From: Nanobdellota archaeon | GTDB taxonomy: Archaea; Nanobdellota; Nanobdellia; Woesearchaeales; B3-WOES | NCBI GenBank assembly: GCA_023131705.1 | Contig: JAGLZG010000078.1 | Coordinates: 1 to 35,990, forward strand | Direction of reading: 5' to 3' | Length of the DNA: 35,990 nt | In this document: piece after piece, positions 29,915-35,990 of the stretch | How positions within the stretch are numbered: the stretch's first letter is position 1 | Layout of the letters: each line of letters starts with the position of its first letter | Made by a program: the position numbers and the translations under genes | The notes under the pieces: generated by a model | The model's database searches: none | What the model was told of the DNA's origin: nothing | The model's input: only the letters and a program-made list of their open reading frames with translations

Positions 29915-30011
29915 TGAGGTTGTGTTCTTTTCTGTTGCTGCAATATTTTCTCTTTGTTCAATGGTTGAAAGAGCATCCTGATTGTGAAGTGTCAGGATGC
30001 TCTTTTTTTTT
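29915..30011 (+). ncRNA. Possible ~97-nt small RNA or attenuated leader
   Basis: A promoter-like element (29880-29908) and a perfect terminator (29968-30011) delimit a short transcript with no convincing ORF, immediately upstream of the protease gene. It would be made as a free small RNA or as a leader whose readthrough controls the capsid operon. Without expression data this is a prediction. Confidence 0.3.
29968..30011 (+). terminator. Strong rho-independent terminator
   Basis: GAGCATCCTGA (29971-29981) pairs with TCAGGATGCTC (29992-30002), extended by AAA/TTT, with a 10-nt loop and nine T. It separates the terminase/portal operon from the protease/capsid operon. Confidence 0.9.
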
Positions 30012-30038
30012 ATATAAATTTTCAGGAGATTCTCACAT

Positions 30039-31469
30039 ATGCCATTCCCCAATTTTCATGCTGCCAGAGTCAAGAGTCCAGATGCATTCCAGAATATTGT
30101 TGTCCTCAAGACTCTCCCAGATGGAGTCATGATCTATGGAGGGAAATTGAAGGGAGAAACCTCCTCAACTGCTCAGGCATACAGATTCCCAAAGTCCAAA
30201 TTCTCAGCAGAGCAAGCCAAATCATGGCTGAAGAGTCATGATATCAAAGTCACTCTCTTTGAGAAGGCAGAGAAGTCAGATCAGGATGATCTCCTCAGAT
30301 TTGACAGAGCTGTTCTCAGAGGCAAGGCTGAAGACACTCCAGAGGGATATGTCAGAGCTGATGCTGTTGTCACAAGGACTGGAGTATTGCTGTATCGAAA
30401 TAATGATGGATCAATCAGGAGAGAGCTGAGGCATCCAGATCATGTCTTTGAGGCTGCCTCCCTTGATTCCATGAAGATGATTCCAATCACCAATGGACAT
30501 CCAGCAACAAAGATTGTGAATGCAGACACTGCAAAGGAGCTCCAGATCGGCAACACTGGAGAGAACATCAGACCTGATGGAAAATTTGTCATGGCATCTC
30601 TTGTGATTACAGATGGACAGAGTGTTGATGATGTCAAGAAGGGAAAGAGTGAGCTCTCTCTGGGATATTATTCTGATCTGGTCAAGGAAGATGGAATCTA
30701 TGGAGGACAAAAATATGATCATGTCCAGACCAATATCAGATATAATCATCTGGCAATAGTTGACAGAGCAAGAGCTGGAGCAATGGCAGCTCTCAATCTT
30801 GATGAGAATGAATTTTTTGAGATAGAGAATGATGAGAATGATTTGTCAATAAATGATCCCAACCACAATCCAAAAGGAGGCAATATGCCTAAAATCAATA
30901 TTGATGGAATTGAATATGACTGTCCTCAAGAGGTCATAAATTCACATGGCAAGCAAGCTGCAAAGATTGTTGAGCTGGATGCTGCTGCTGTGACACAAAA
31001 GACAGAGCTTGACACTCTGCAGGCAAAGAATGATGAGCAGACAACCAAGATCACAGAGCTGGAAAAAGCAACAGCTGATGAGGCAATTCAGAAGGCTGTC
31101 AAGGCAAGAGTTGCTCTCATTGATGGTGCAAAGAAGGTGATCATAGATGAAGAGGAAGTCAAGAAGTTTGATTCCTTGACAAATGCTGATATTAAAAAGG
31201 CAGTGATCATCAAAAAGCACACTGACAAAGAAGGCAAGGTCAACATTGACCTTGAGGGAAAGTCTGATGATTATATCAATGCCAGATTTGATGCAATTGT
31301 TGAGGCTGCTCCTGTGAATGACAGTTCTGCTCATGCAGACAATACAAGAAAGATTCATGATGATAATGCAGATCATCAGGATGAAGCTGCCGATCAGGAA
31401 AAGTCTCAGAAAAAAATGGTAACTGATATGCAGGATGCATGGAAGGACAAGAAGGAAGAGAAAAAGTAA
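30039..31469 (+). CDS. Prohead protease (DUF2213-like) fused to scaffold
   Basis: The product is 476 residues. The N-terminal ~250 residues carry 'RADAVVTRTGVLLYRNNDG', 'MIPITNGHPATKI', 'SELSLGYYSDLV' and 'HLAIVDRARAG', the layout of DUF2213 phage proteases, with likely His in 'NGHP' and Ser in 'ELSLGY' as catalytic residues. The C-terminal ~190 residues are helical, acidic and Ala/Lys-rich, as scaffolding regions are. A strong in-frame internal start is present (see next entry). The enzyme would cleave scaffold and perhaps capsid during maturation. AGGAG precedes the first ATG. Confidence 0.82.
   Translation: MPFPNFHAARVKSPDAFQNIVVLKTLPDGVMIYGGKLKGETSSTAQAYRFPKSKFSAEQAKSWLKSHDIKVTLFEKAEKSDQDDLLRFDRAVLRGKAEDTPEGYVRADAVVTRTGVLLYRNNDGSIRRELRHPDHVFEAASLDSMKMIPITNGHPATKIVNADTAKELQIGNTGENIRPDGKFVMASLVITDGQSVDDVKKGKSELSLGYYSDLVKEDGIYGGQKYDHVQTNIRYNHLAIVDRARAGAMAALNLDENEFFEIENDENDLSINDPNHNPKGGNMPKINIDGIEYDCPQEVINSHGKQAAKIVELDAAAVTQKTELDTLQAKNDEQTTKITELEKATADEAIQKAVKARVALIDGAKKVIIDEEEVKKFDSLTNADIKKAVIIKKHTDKEGKVNIDLEGKSDDYINARFDAIVEAAPVNDSSAHADNTRKIHDDNADHQDEAADQEKSQKKMVTDMQDAWKDKKEEKK
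30885..31469 (+). CDS. Nested scaffold protein from internal start
   Basis: ATG 30885 is in frame with the protease and is preceded by AAAGGAGGCAAT, the same signal and spacing used by the gene at 16542. The predicted product is 194 residues (MPKINIDGIEYDCP...) comprising only the coiled-coil scaffold part. This mirrors lambda C/Nu3, where a scaffold is made from within the protease gene. The upstream codons (NHNPKGG) have no other reason to spell a perfect Shine-Dalgarno. Confidence 0.75.
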   Translation: MPKINIDGIEYDCPQEVINSHGKQAAKIVELDAAAVTQKTELDTLQAKNDEQTTKITELEKATADEAIQKAVKARVALIDGAKKVIIDEEEVKKFDSLTNADIKKAVIIKKHTDKEGKVNIDLEGKSDDYINARFDAIVEAAPVNDSSAHADNTRKIHDDNADHQDEAADQEKSQKKMVTDMQDAWKDKKEEKK

Positions 31470-31543
31470 TTTACAAATAACAACAGGCAAAAACTAAGGA
31501 ATATATCATTTAATTTTTTTAACCTCAATTATTGGAGGAAAAT

Positions 31544-32287
31544 ATGAGTCAAACAGCTTACAACAGGAATCTCAATCCATCTTTTGCAGGGATGAAGGCT
31601 GATTCCAGATTTGACACTGTTGAGAGCTTCATTGCTGGTGTAGCAATTGCATTTGGGCTGGGAGTGTCTGGTGAAAAAGGAGAGACAAGGCTGGTTGTCA
31701 TTCCAAAAAATGATAATGCAAAGCTGGTCTTTGATGCAGACTTTGTGGATGGCAATGCAATCAATGGCAAGGTCAATGGAGTTGACTGGATAGAGGTTGA
31801 TTGGGACACTGACCATGACACAACTGCTGCTGCTCTGGCAGCTGAGATCAACAGCATGGCTGGAGTCACTTGCATCCTTGATCCATTGGATGCATCAAAT
31901 AAAACATATCTCATTGAGACTGTTGGACAGGATGCATCTGTCACAGACGTTGCTGTCACAGGAGGAATCTCTCAGGCTGGGAGCACTGTGACATATTCAG
32001 CAGATGATGAGTTCAGAGGAATTGCTATAACAACAGGAGCAAAGGAGCAAATCCTCTTGACAGGAGTGACAGAGTACAAAGCGAATGAAGCTGTCTCAGT
32101 GCTCAGGAGAGGGATGGCATGGGCAGAAACATCAAAGGCTGTCACAGCTGATGATGATGCATATGTTGACATGGATCAGAATGGAAAATTCACAAATGTC
32201 TCAACTGATAACATGACAACAGGAGGAAAATTCAGATCAAGTGTTGCAGCTGCTGGACTTGCATTGCTTGAGCTCAATATCCCTTAA
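31544..32287 (+). CDS. Capsid decoration / structural cement protein with inserted domain
   Basis: Start ATG 31544 follows GGAGGA. The N-terminus 'SFAGMKADSRFDTVESFIAG' and C-terminal 'RGIAITTG', 'AVSVLRRGMAWAET', 'DAYVDMDQNGKF' match the small cement/decoration proteins that bind the capsid surface. Residues about 60-150 form an insert with strong similarity to baseplate J residues ~320-412. The gene directly precedes the major capsid protein. The insert probably projects outward from the capsid (inference). Confidence 0.7.
   Translation: MSQTAYNRNLNPSFAGMKADSRFDTVESFIAGVAIAFGLGVSGEKGETRLVVIPKNDNAKLVFDADFVDGNAINGKVNGVDWIEVDWDTDHDTTAAALAAEINSMAGVTCILDPLDASNKTYLIETVGQDASVTDVAVTGGISQAGSTVTYSADDEFRGIAITTGAKEQILLTGVTEYKANEAVSVLRRGMAWAETSKAVTADDDAYVDMDQNGKFTNVSTDNMTTGGKFRSSVAAAGLALLELNIP
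31728..31995 (+). repeat. Domain-sized repeat, copy 2 (in decoration protein)
   Basis: Partner of 2515-2785. Conserved protein words GKVNG, CILDP, VTDVAVTGG and SQAGS lie in the same order and with nearly the same spacing, and the DNA is still clearly similar. Confidence 0.85.
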
Positions 32288-32363
32288 TCAATGGCAATTA
32301 ATCAGGTTATAATAATTGACAAAGAAAAATAATAAAATTTTAACTTAAAAAATGGGAGACATT

Positions 32364-33323
32364 ATGAAAGAAATTGTCAAAGCATTGAATCTGGATGCCA
32401 ATGAGTCCATCTTTTTTGCAAGAGAGCTTGAGCATATCAAAGCGACTGCATATGACATCCGTTATCCTCAATTCAAAGCAACAGTTCTGATTCCTGTGTC
32501 TGGTGAAGCTGGCTCAGGAGCAAATTCCATCACATATGAGCAATATGATATGGTTGGAATGGCAAAAATCATTGCTGATTATGCTGATGATCTGCCAAGA
32601 GCAGATGTCAAGGGAAAGGAATTCACAACTCCAGTGAGAGGGATTGGGAATTCTTTTGGATATAGCCTTCAGGATGTGAGAGCATCTGCAAAGGCTGGCA
32701 AGAATCTCCCCAACAGGAAAGCTCTTGCTGCAAGGAAAGCAAATGATCAGGAAGTCAATGACATTGCATGGTATGGCAATCCTGCTCTTCCAAAATATGC
32801 TGGCTTGACTGGCATGATCTACAATCCAAATATCACAGTGAGCACTGTCCCGACCAGATCGGGCAGGACAAGCTGGATCACTGACGCAAAGACTCCAGAT
32901 GAGATTCTTGCTGATCTCAATGAGATTGTTGGAGACATTGTTGACTTGACAAAGGGAGTGGAAGAGCCAAATACCGTCCTGCTTCCTTATCTGGAATATA
33001 CACATATTGCAAGCACTCCAAGAAGTGCAAACAGTGACACAACTATTCTGAAATATTTTCTGGAAAACAATCCTTACATTGACAGAGTTGAGCCTCTCAA
33101 TGAGCTGAAGGCTGTTGATCCAAAGCCTTCTGGCTCAGGAGCTGCCAATCTGCTTATATGTTACAGACGTGATCCAATGAATCTCACTCTTGAGATTCCT
33201 CAGCCATATGAGCAGCTCCCTGTCCAAGAGAGAGGTCTGGAATATGTTGTTCCATGTCACAGCAGATGTGGAGGAGTTATCATATACTATCCTCTGTCAG
33301 TTGCGATATATGAAGGAATTTAA
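32364..33323 (+). CDS. Major capsid protein (DUF2184-like)
   Basis: Start ATG 32364 chosen for GGGAG 5 nt upstream; an ATG at 32352 overlaps that signal. The protein is 319 residues. 'FFARELEHIKATAYDIRYPQ', 'NSFGYSLQDVRASAKAG', 'NDIAWYGNPALPKYAGLTGMI' and the C-terminal 'CHSRCGGVIIYYPLSVAI' match the DUF2184 group of HK97-fold capsid proteins. It follows the decoration gene and is closed by a terminator. No cleavage of its own N-terminus is obvious, as it begins with the E/N-arm region. Confidence 0.88.
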   Translation: MKEIVKALNLDANESIFFARELEHIKATAYDIRYPQFKATVLIPVSGEAGSGANSITYEQYDMVGMAKIIADYADDLPRADVKGKEFTTPVRGIGNSFGYSLQDVRASAKAGKNLPNRKALAARKANDQEVNDIAWYGNPALPKYAGLTGMIYNPNITVSTVPTRSGRTSWITDAKTPDEILADLNEIVGDIVDLTKGVEEPNTVLLPYLEYTHIASTPRSANSDTTILKYFLENNPYIDRVEPLNELKAVDPKPSGSGAANLLICYRRDPMNLTLEIPQPYEQLPVQERGLEYVVPCHSRCGGVIIYYPLSVAIYEGI

Positions 33324-33337
33324 AAGCGGATAGAATA

Positions 33338-33345
33338 CAACCTCA
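33338..33345 (+). promoter_or_regulatory. CAACCTCA element after the capsid gene
   Basis: AGAATACAACCTCACAACC closely resembles the AGATACAACCTCA units before the terminase. It lies between the capsid stop and its terminator. Function unknown. Confidence 0.35.
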
Positions 33346-33369
33346 CAACCTTCTTTTTTATAATAAATG

Positions 33370-33406
33370 AGGCAGGGCAGTCTGTTCTGTCCTGCCTTGA
33401 TTTTTT
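33370..33406 (+). terminator. Rho-independent terminator after the capsid gene
   Basis: AGGCAGGGCAG (33370-33380) pairs with CTGTCCTGCCT (33387-33397), one G-U, 6-nt loop, then TGATTTTTT. Confidence 0.85.
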
Positions 33407-33431
33407 CATATCTTAATTAAAGGGGAGTTTT

Positions 33432-33806
33432 ATGATTACTATTTACAGCAAGAGAACAAATGTCAGGAAGATTGCTGGCATTTTTATTATGCCAGCTGCC
33501 AATATATTGACTGAGGAAAACGCAAAGAAGATCATGGCATCTCCAGACTTCAAAGAGGACAAGCTGATCAATGTCCTGACAGCAGGGAATAAGGGAAGCA
33601 AGCCAGTCTCTGATGTTGATGATATTGATGGAGCTTCCATGACTGCAAAAGAATTGATCAAAGCACTCAAGGGAGTGTTCAGTGTCAAGAAGCTCAATGA
33701 GCTGAGAGAGGAAGAGGAGAGAGTCAGTGTCCTCAATGCAATTGACAAAAGGATTGCAGAGATTGAAGAGGACAGAGAAAACAGAGACTCAGAAGATTCA
33801 GACTAA
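33432..33806 (+). CDS. 124-residue hypothetical head protein
   Basis: The leader TCTTAATTAAAGGGG precedes ATG. The N-terminus is strand-like and basic, the middle contains 'LTEENAKKIMASPDFKED', and the C-terminus is a long acidic helix ('LNELREEEERVSVLNAI'). Located between the capsid and the connector genes, it is probably virion-associated or an assembly factor. No family recognised. A later ATG (33490) could be an alternative start. Confidence 0.6.
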   Translation: MITIYSKRTNVRKIAGIFIMPAANILTEENAKKIMASPDFKEDKLINVLTAGNKGSKPVSDVDDIDGASMTAKELIKALKGVFSVKKLNELREEEERVSVLNAIDKRIAEIEEDRENRDSEDSD

Positions 33807-33821
33807 AATCAAAGGCATATA

Positions 33822-34184
33822 ATGCCAATTAATACAGCAAAAAATATCATAATACTTAGAGCTCCAGCATATGCATCAGAGCCGAGACTTGATGATCTCA
33901 TTGCTCTGGCAGAGCTGGAGCTCAGTCAACCTGTATTTGGAGACAAATACAACACAGCTGTTGCACTTAAAGTCCTGCATATGCTTACAAAAGAGAATAC
34001 TGGAGGAGCTGCTGGAGCAATTGCTTCTGAAAAAGAGGGAGACCTTGCCAGATCGTATCACAAGTCTGGAGATGAGACTGATCTGGGATCAACAGGATAT
34101 GGACAGGAGCTCAAGAAGCTGATCAATAATTGTGTATTTGCTCCAAGAACAAACAGGATGGGAAGCAGTGATCAGTTATCATGA
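33822..34184 (+). CDS. Head-tail connector (DUF4054-like, gp6 type)
   Basis: This 120-residue protein has 'RLDDLIALAELELSQPVFGD', then 'NTAVALKVLHMLTKE' and 'GQELKKLINNCVFAPRTNR', which fit the small helical DUF4054/gp6-type adaptors that dock under the portal. The order capsid, connector, neck proteins is standard. It overlaps the next gene at ATGA. Confidence 0.75.
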   Translation: MPINTAKNIIILRAPAYASEPRLDDLIALAELELSQPVFGDKYNTAVALKVLHMLTKENTGGAAGAIASEKEGDLARSYHKSGDETDLGSTGYGQELKKLINNCVFAPRTNRMGSSDQLS

Positions 34185-34666
34185 CAGTCAGGGACATTGA
34201 CAGAGGCTGGGACAGGATCAAGAGGGAAGTCAAAAAGCTGGATGGAGCATATACAAAGATAGGACTTCCTGAGAATGCACAAGTTGGACAGCCTCAGAGC
34301 ATTGGATCAGGACATCCTCCAGCAGACCAGATGAGTGATTTGGTTGTGATTGGAGCTGTCCATGAATACGGTTCAAAGATAGTCCCTGAGAGATCATTTC
34401 TCAGATCGACAACTGATGAGCAGAGAGTGAAAATTGCCAGATTGCAGGACAAAGCACTTGACAAGATGTATCTGGGAGAGATTAATGCAAAAACAGCAAT
34501 TGGATTGTTGGGAGAATTCATGACAACAAAAGTCAAGCAGAAGATTGTTGCTCTCAAATTCCCTCCTCTGGCTGCAATTACAAAGAAGAGGAAGGGGAGC
34601 ACTAATCCTCTGATTGACACAGGACAGATGCTCCAGTCAATTCAGCATATTGAGGTCATGAAATAA
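34181..34666 (+). CDS. Neck / tail completion protein (gp10- or gpG-like)
   Basis: The product is 161 residues. 'VVIGAVHEYGSKIVPERSFLR' is the hallmark of HK97-gp10/Mu virion morphogenesis proteins ('A..hEfG...iPaRPfL'). The C-terminal 'NPLIDTGQMLQSIQ' is likewise typical (PL.DTG.L..si). It helps close the head or terminate the tail. The ATGA start and the following TAATG overlap tie it into the neck operon. Confidence 0.85.
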   Translation: MTVRDIDRGWDRIKREVKKLDGAYTKIGLPENAQVGQPQSIGSGHPPADQMSDLVVIGAVHEYGSKIVPERSFLRSTTDEQRVKIARLQDKALDKMYLGEINAKTAIGLLGEFMTTKVKQKIVALKFPPLAAITKKRKGSTNPLIDTGQMLQSIQHIEVMK

Positions 34667-35010
34667 TGATCCCAAGACAGACATTGACAGTCAAGAGAGT
34701 CGCAGCTGGCTCATATGTGCTGGGAATATATCAGGAGGGAGCAGAGAGTGAATTCACAATCAGGGCAAGTGTTCAGCCATTAAAAGCAAATGAGATGGAG
34801 TTGCTGCCTGATGAGAGGAGACAGTCTGAAGCTTACCGACTTTATACAGACACTCCTCTCCAGACAGCAAAGGAAGGGAAGAAAGGCTCTCCAGAGACAG
34901 TGAATGCAGACAAGGTGATCATATATGGAGATACATTTGAAGTCTATTCAGTTGGGACATGGCAGAATCAGATAATAAATCACTACAAAATCATAGTTTT
35001 TAAAATTTAA
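34666..35010 (+). CDS. Head closure / neck protein
   Basis: This 114-residue beta-rich protein begins 'MIPRQTLTVKRVAAGSYVLG', with 'IRASVQPLKANEMELLPDERR', a pattern common in phage head-closure or tail-neck proteins. The start overlaps the previous stop. The C-terminus ends in strands (HYKIIVFKI). Family membership is by pattern and position. Confidence 0.65.
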   Translation: MIPRQTLTVKRVAAGSYVLGIYQEGAESEFTIRASVQPLKANEMELLPDERRQSEAYRLYTDTPLQTAKEGKKGSPETVNADKVIIYGDTFEVYSVGTWQNQIINHYKIIVFKI

Positions 35011-35025
35011 CAGAAGGAGAATATC

Positions 35026-35418
35026 ATGGTATTAGAAACCGATCCCAGAAATGATATGCTTGATGGTCTGGTTGATAATGTTGACGAAGGATCAGGGACT
35101 ACTGAGGGAGTCCTTGTCATTGGGACAACAGGCATGGCAACAACTCTGGTCACTATTCCATTAAATAATCCAGCATTTGATGCTGCTGCTGCTGGATCAG
35201 TTGCAATGGATGTCACTCCAGAGCCTGAAGAGGATGCGGTGGCAACAGGAGTTGCAGCTGCCTTTGAGATTCAGGACAGGGATGCAACAAAGATCATGAG
35301 TGGATCAGTTGGGACAACTGGCAAGGACTTGAATCTGAATTCAGTCAACATTGAAACTGGAGTCCCTGTGAAGATCACAGCAGCAACAATCACACAACCA
35401 GCTGGGAGTCCTGCATAA
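35026..35418 (+). CDS. Possible virion structural protein
   Basis: GAAGGAG precedes ATG. The 130-residue product has alternating strands and many Thr/Ala/Gly residues ('VLVIGTTGMATTLVTIPLN', 'AFEIQDRDATKIMSGS'), like small tail or neck proteins. Not recognised as a specific family. A hairpin follows. Confidence 0.55.
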   Translation: MVLETDPRNDMLDGLVDNVDEGSGTTEGVLVIGTTGMATTLVTIPLNNPAFDAAAAGSVAMDVTPEPEEDAVATGVAAAFEIQDRDATKIMSGSVGTTGKDLNLNSVNIETGVPVKITAATITQPAGSPA

Positions 35419-35436
35419 TAAATCATTGTAAGTGAA

Positions 35437-35475
35437 ACAGGGAGCAGGATGTCTCAGGATGTCAATGCTCCCTGT
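35437..35475 (+). terminator. Hairpin after the structural gene, weak terminator
   Basis: ACAGGGAGCA (35437-35446) pairs with TGCTCCCTGT (35466-35475), 10 bp, 19-nt loop. No U-tract follows (ATTGAC), so it may be an mRNA processing or stability element rather than a terminator. Confidence 0.5.
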
Positions 35476-35486
35476 ATTGACTAATT

Positions 35487-35990
35487 ATGAAAATTATTTA
35501 CCCAGAATTTGAGAAAAAAAAAGAGATCGACATTGAGGAGATCAATGACTCCTCTTTCAAGGCATCATTCAACTCAATCAGTGAGGTTGAGATAGGTGAT
35601 CCTGACTCTCCTGATTTCATTCCTGAGATTAAGGTCAAGAAATGGAATGATACATTCCTCAAGATAAAATTCCCCTCCAGCAAGAAGCTCAATCCTGTGA
35701 AGGTCAAAAAGGAGGGCAAGCTCAAAAAAGTATACTGGAGAGATGAGATTGATGAGATTGATCTTGCCTTTTATCCAAAGAGTCCCTCAAAGCAATTTGA
35801 ATTTGGCTCATTGGAATTTGAGTTGATATATGGAAAAAAACCAGATTCCAATGTGATCATCCTGCCAATAGAGTCCAAAGGGCTCAGATATATCAAGCAG
35901 ATTCCTTTTGATCAGCAGAGCCTGTCCCCAGAGGATCAGGGAAGAATTGTGACCAGAGATGAGCTCAAGGGATATGATGCTGCTGGGAAA
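35487..35990 (+). CDS. Virion-associated hypothetical protein (N-terminal part)
   Basis: ATG 35487 opens a frame that runs off the window after 168 codons. It contains 'VYWRDEIDEIDLAFYPKSP' followed by 'FEFGSLEFELIY' and 'GLRYIKQIPFDQQSLSPED', a pattern I recall from a common phage protein near capsid/neck genes whose complete form continues to a 'VVGSYAVY'-type segment. No ribosome binding site is obvious, so translation may depend on the upstream region. Function unknown. Confidence 0.65.
   Translation, partial: MKIIYPEFEKKKEIDIEEINDSSFKASFNSISEVEIGDPDSPDFIPEIKVKKWNDTFLKIKFPSSKKLNPVKVKKEGKLKKVYWRDEIDEIDLAFYPKSPSKQFEFGSLEFELIYGKKPDSNVIILPIESKGLRYIKQIPFDQQSLSPEDQGRIVTRDELKGYDAAGK

Noticed and set aside
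29867..30052. Minus-strand 61-codon ORF in the gap before the protease
   Set aside because: It runs across the terminator hairpin and has no ribosome binding site or recognisable sequence.
519..35725. Many open frames on the minus strand, up to about 180 codons
   Set aside because: They lie opposite well-supported + strand genes, lack ribosome binding sites and have unnatural composition; depletion of TTA and CTA in the + strand removes minus-strand stops and lengthens chance frames.
1..35990. tRNA genes, integrase/attachment sites, insertion sequences
   Set aside because: I looked for cloverleaf-like sequence, recombinase motifs and terminal repeats by eye and saw none; a tRNA scan would be needed to be certain.

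Overview
This window is an internal stretch of a double-stranded DNA tailed bacteriophage genome (Caudoviricetes). The recognisable baseplate set (spike with an HxH tip, gp25/W-like, J-like, DUF2612) points to a contractile-tailed myovirus with Mu-like and P2-like parts. Every supported gene lies on the + strand. The genes are tightly packed, with ATGA, TAATG and TTGA stop/start overlaps. Strong AAAGGAGG-type ribosome binding sites, GTG/TTG starts and rho-independent hairpins indicate a bacterial host, but the sequence does not identify it. I see no integrase, tRNA, CRISPR array or insertion sequence. Sheath, tube and tape-measure genes are absent; they probably lie between the right end of this window and its left end on a longer circular or permuted genome.

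Layout. 1-8.2 kb: end of a baseplate hub gene, spike, gp25-like, baseplate J, a 1155-aa glycine-rich beta-solenoid fibre, DUF2612 tail protein, and a short fibre with a compositionally foreign C-terminus. 8.2-9.9 kb: lysis-type cassette of an XhlA-like membrane protein, an M15-type peptidase and a patatin-like phospholipase, closed by a terminator. 9.9-25.5 kb: early and replication region opened by a sigma70-like promoter. It holds a Spo11/topoisomerase VI A-like TOPRIM protein, a DUF932 protein, a DnaQ-like exonuclease, a candidate ssDNA-annealing protein, a small HTH protein with a replication-initiator-like gene, RusA, an HhH glycosylase-like protein, a MazG-like protein, a PD-(D/E)XK nuclease-like protein and many small zinc-ribbon, membrane or unknown proteins. 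25.5-36 kb: terminase small and large, portal, Mu F-like head protein, protease with a nested scaffold, decoration protein, major capsid protein, connector/neck proteins, and the start of another virion-associated gene.

The most striking global property is the sequence style. CpG is almost absent: Arg is nearly always AGA/AGG, and NCG codons are very rare. The wobble base often follows the next base, C before A and T before G, so CpG and TpA are avoided across codon junctions too. A few patches break this style (about 252-410, 7725-8245, 17150-17580 and 20845-21600) and look like later arrivals.

How the genes may work together (inference): no helicase, primase or polymerase gene is seen, so the phage probably recruits the host replisome through its initiator. 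The annealing protein, exonuclease, RusA and Spo11-like protein together suggest recombination-linked replication. Points most worth checking: the Spo11-like protein, a domain shared between baseplate J and the capsid decoration protein, the nested scaffold start, the RusA gene overlapping another gene by 197 nt, a 65-codon ORF behind an in-frame TGA, a 28-residue peptide with 17 Lys/Arg, a possible 97-nt RNA before the capsid operon, and a three-copy CAACCTCA repeat with 14-nt period before the terminase.
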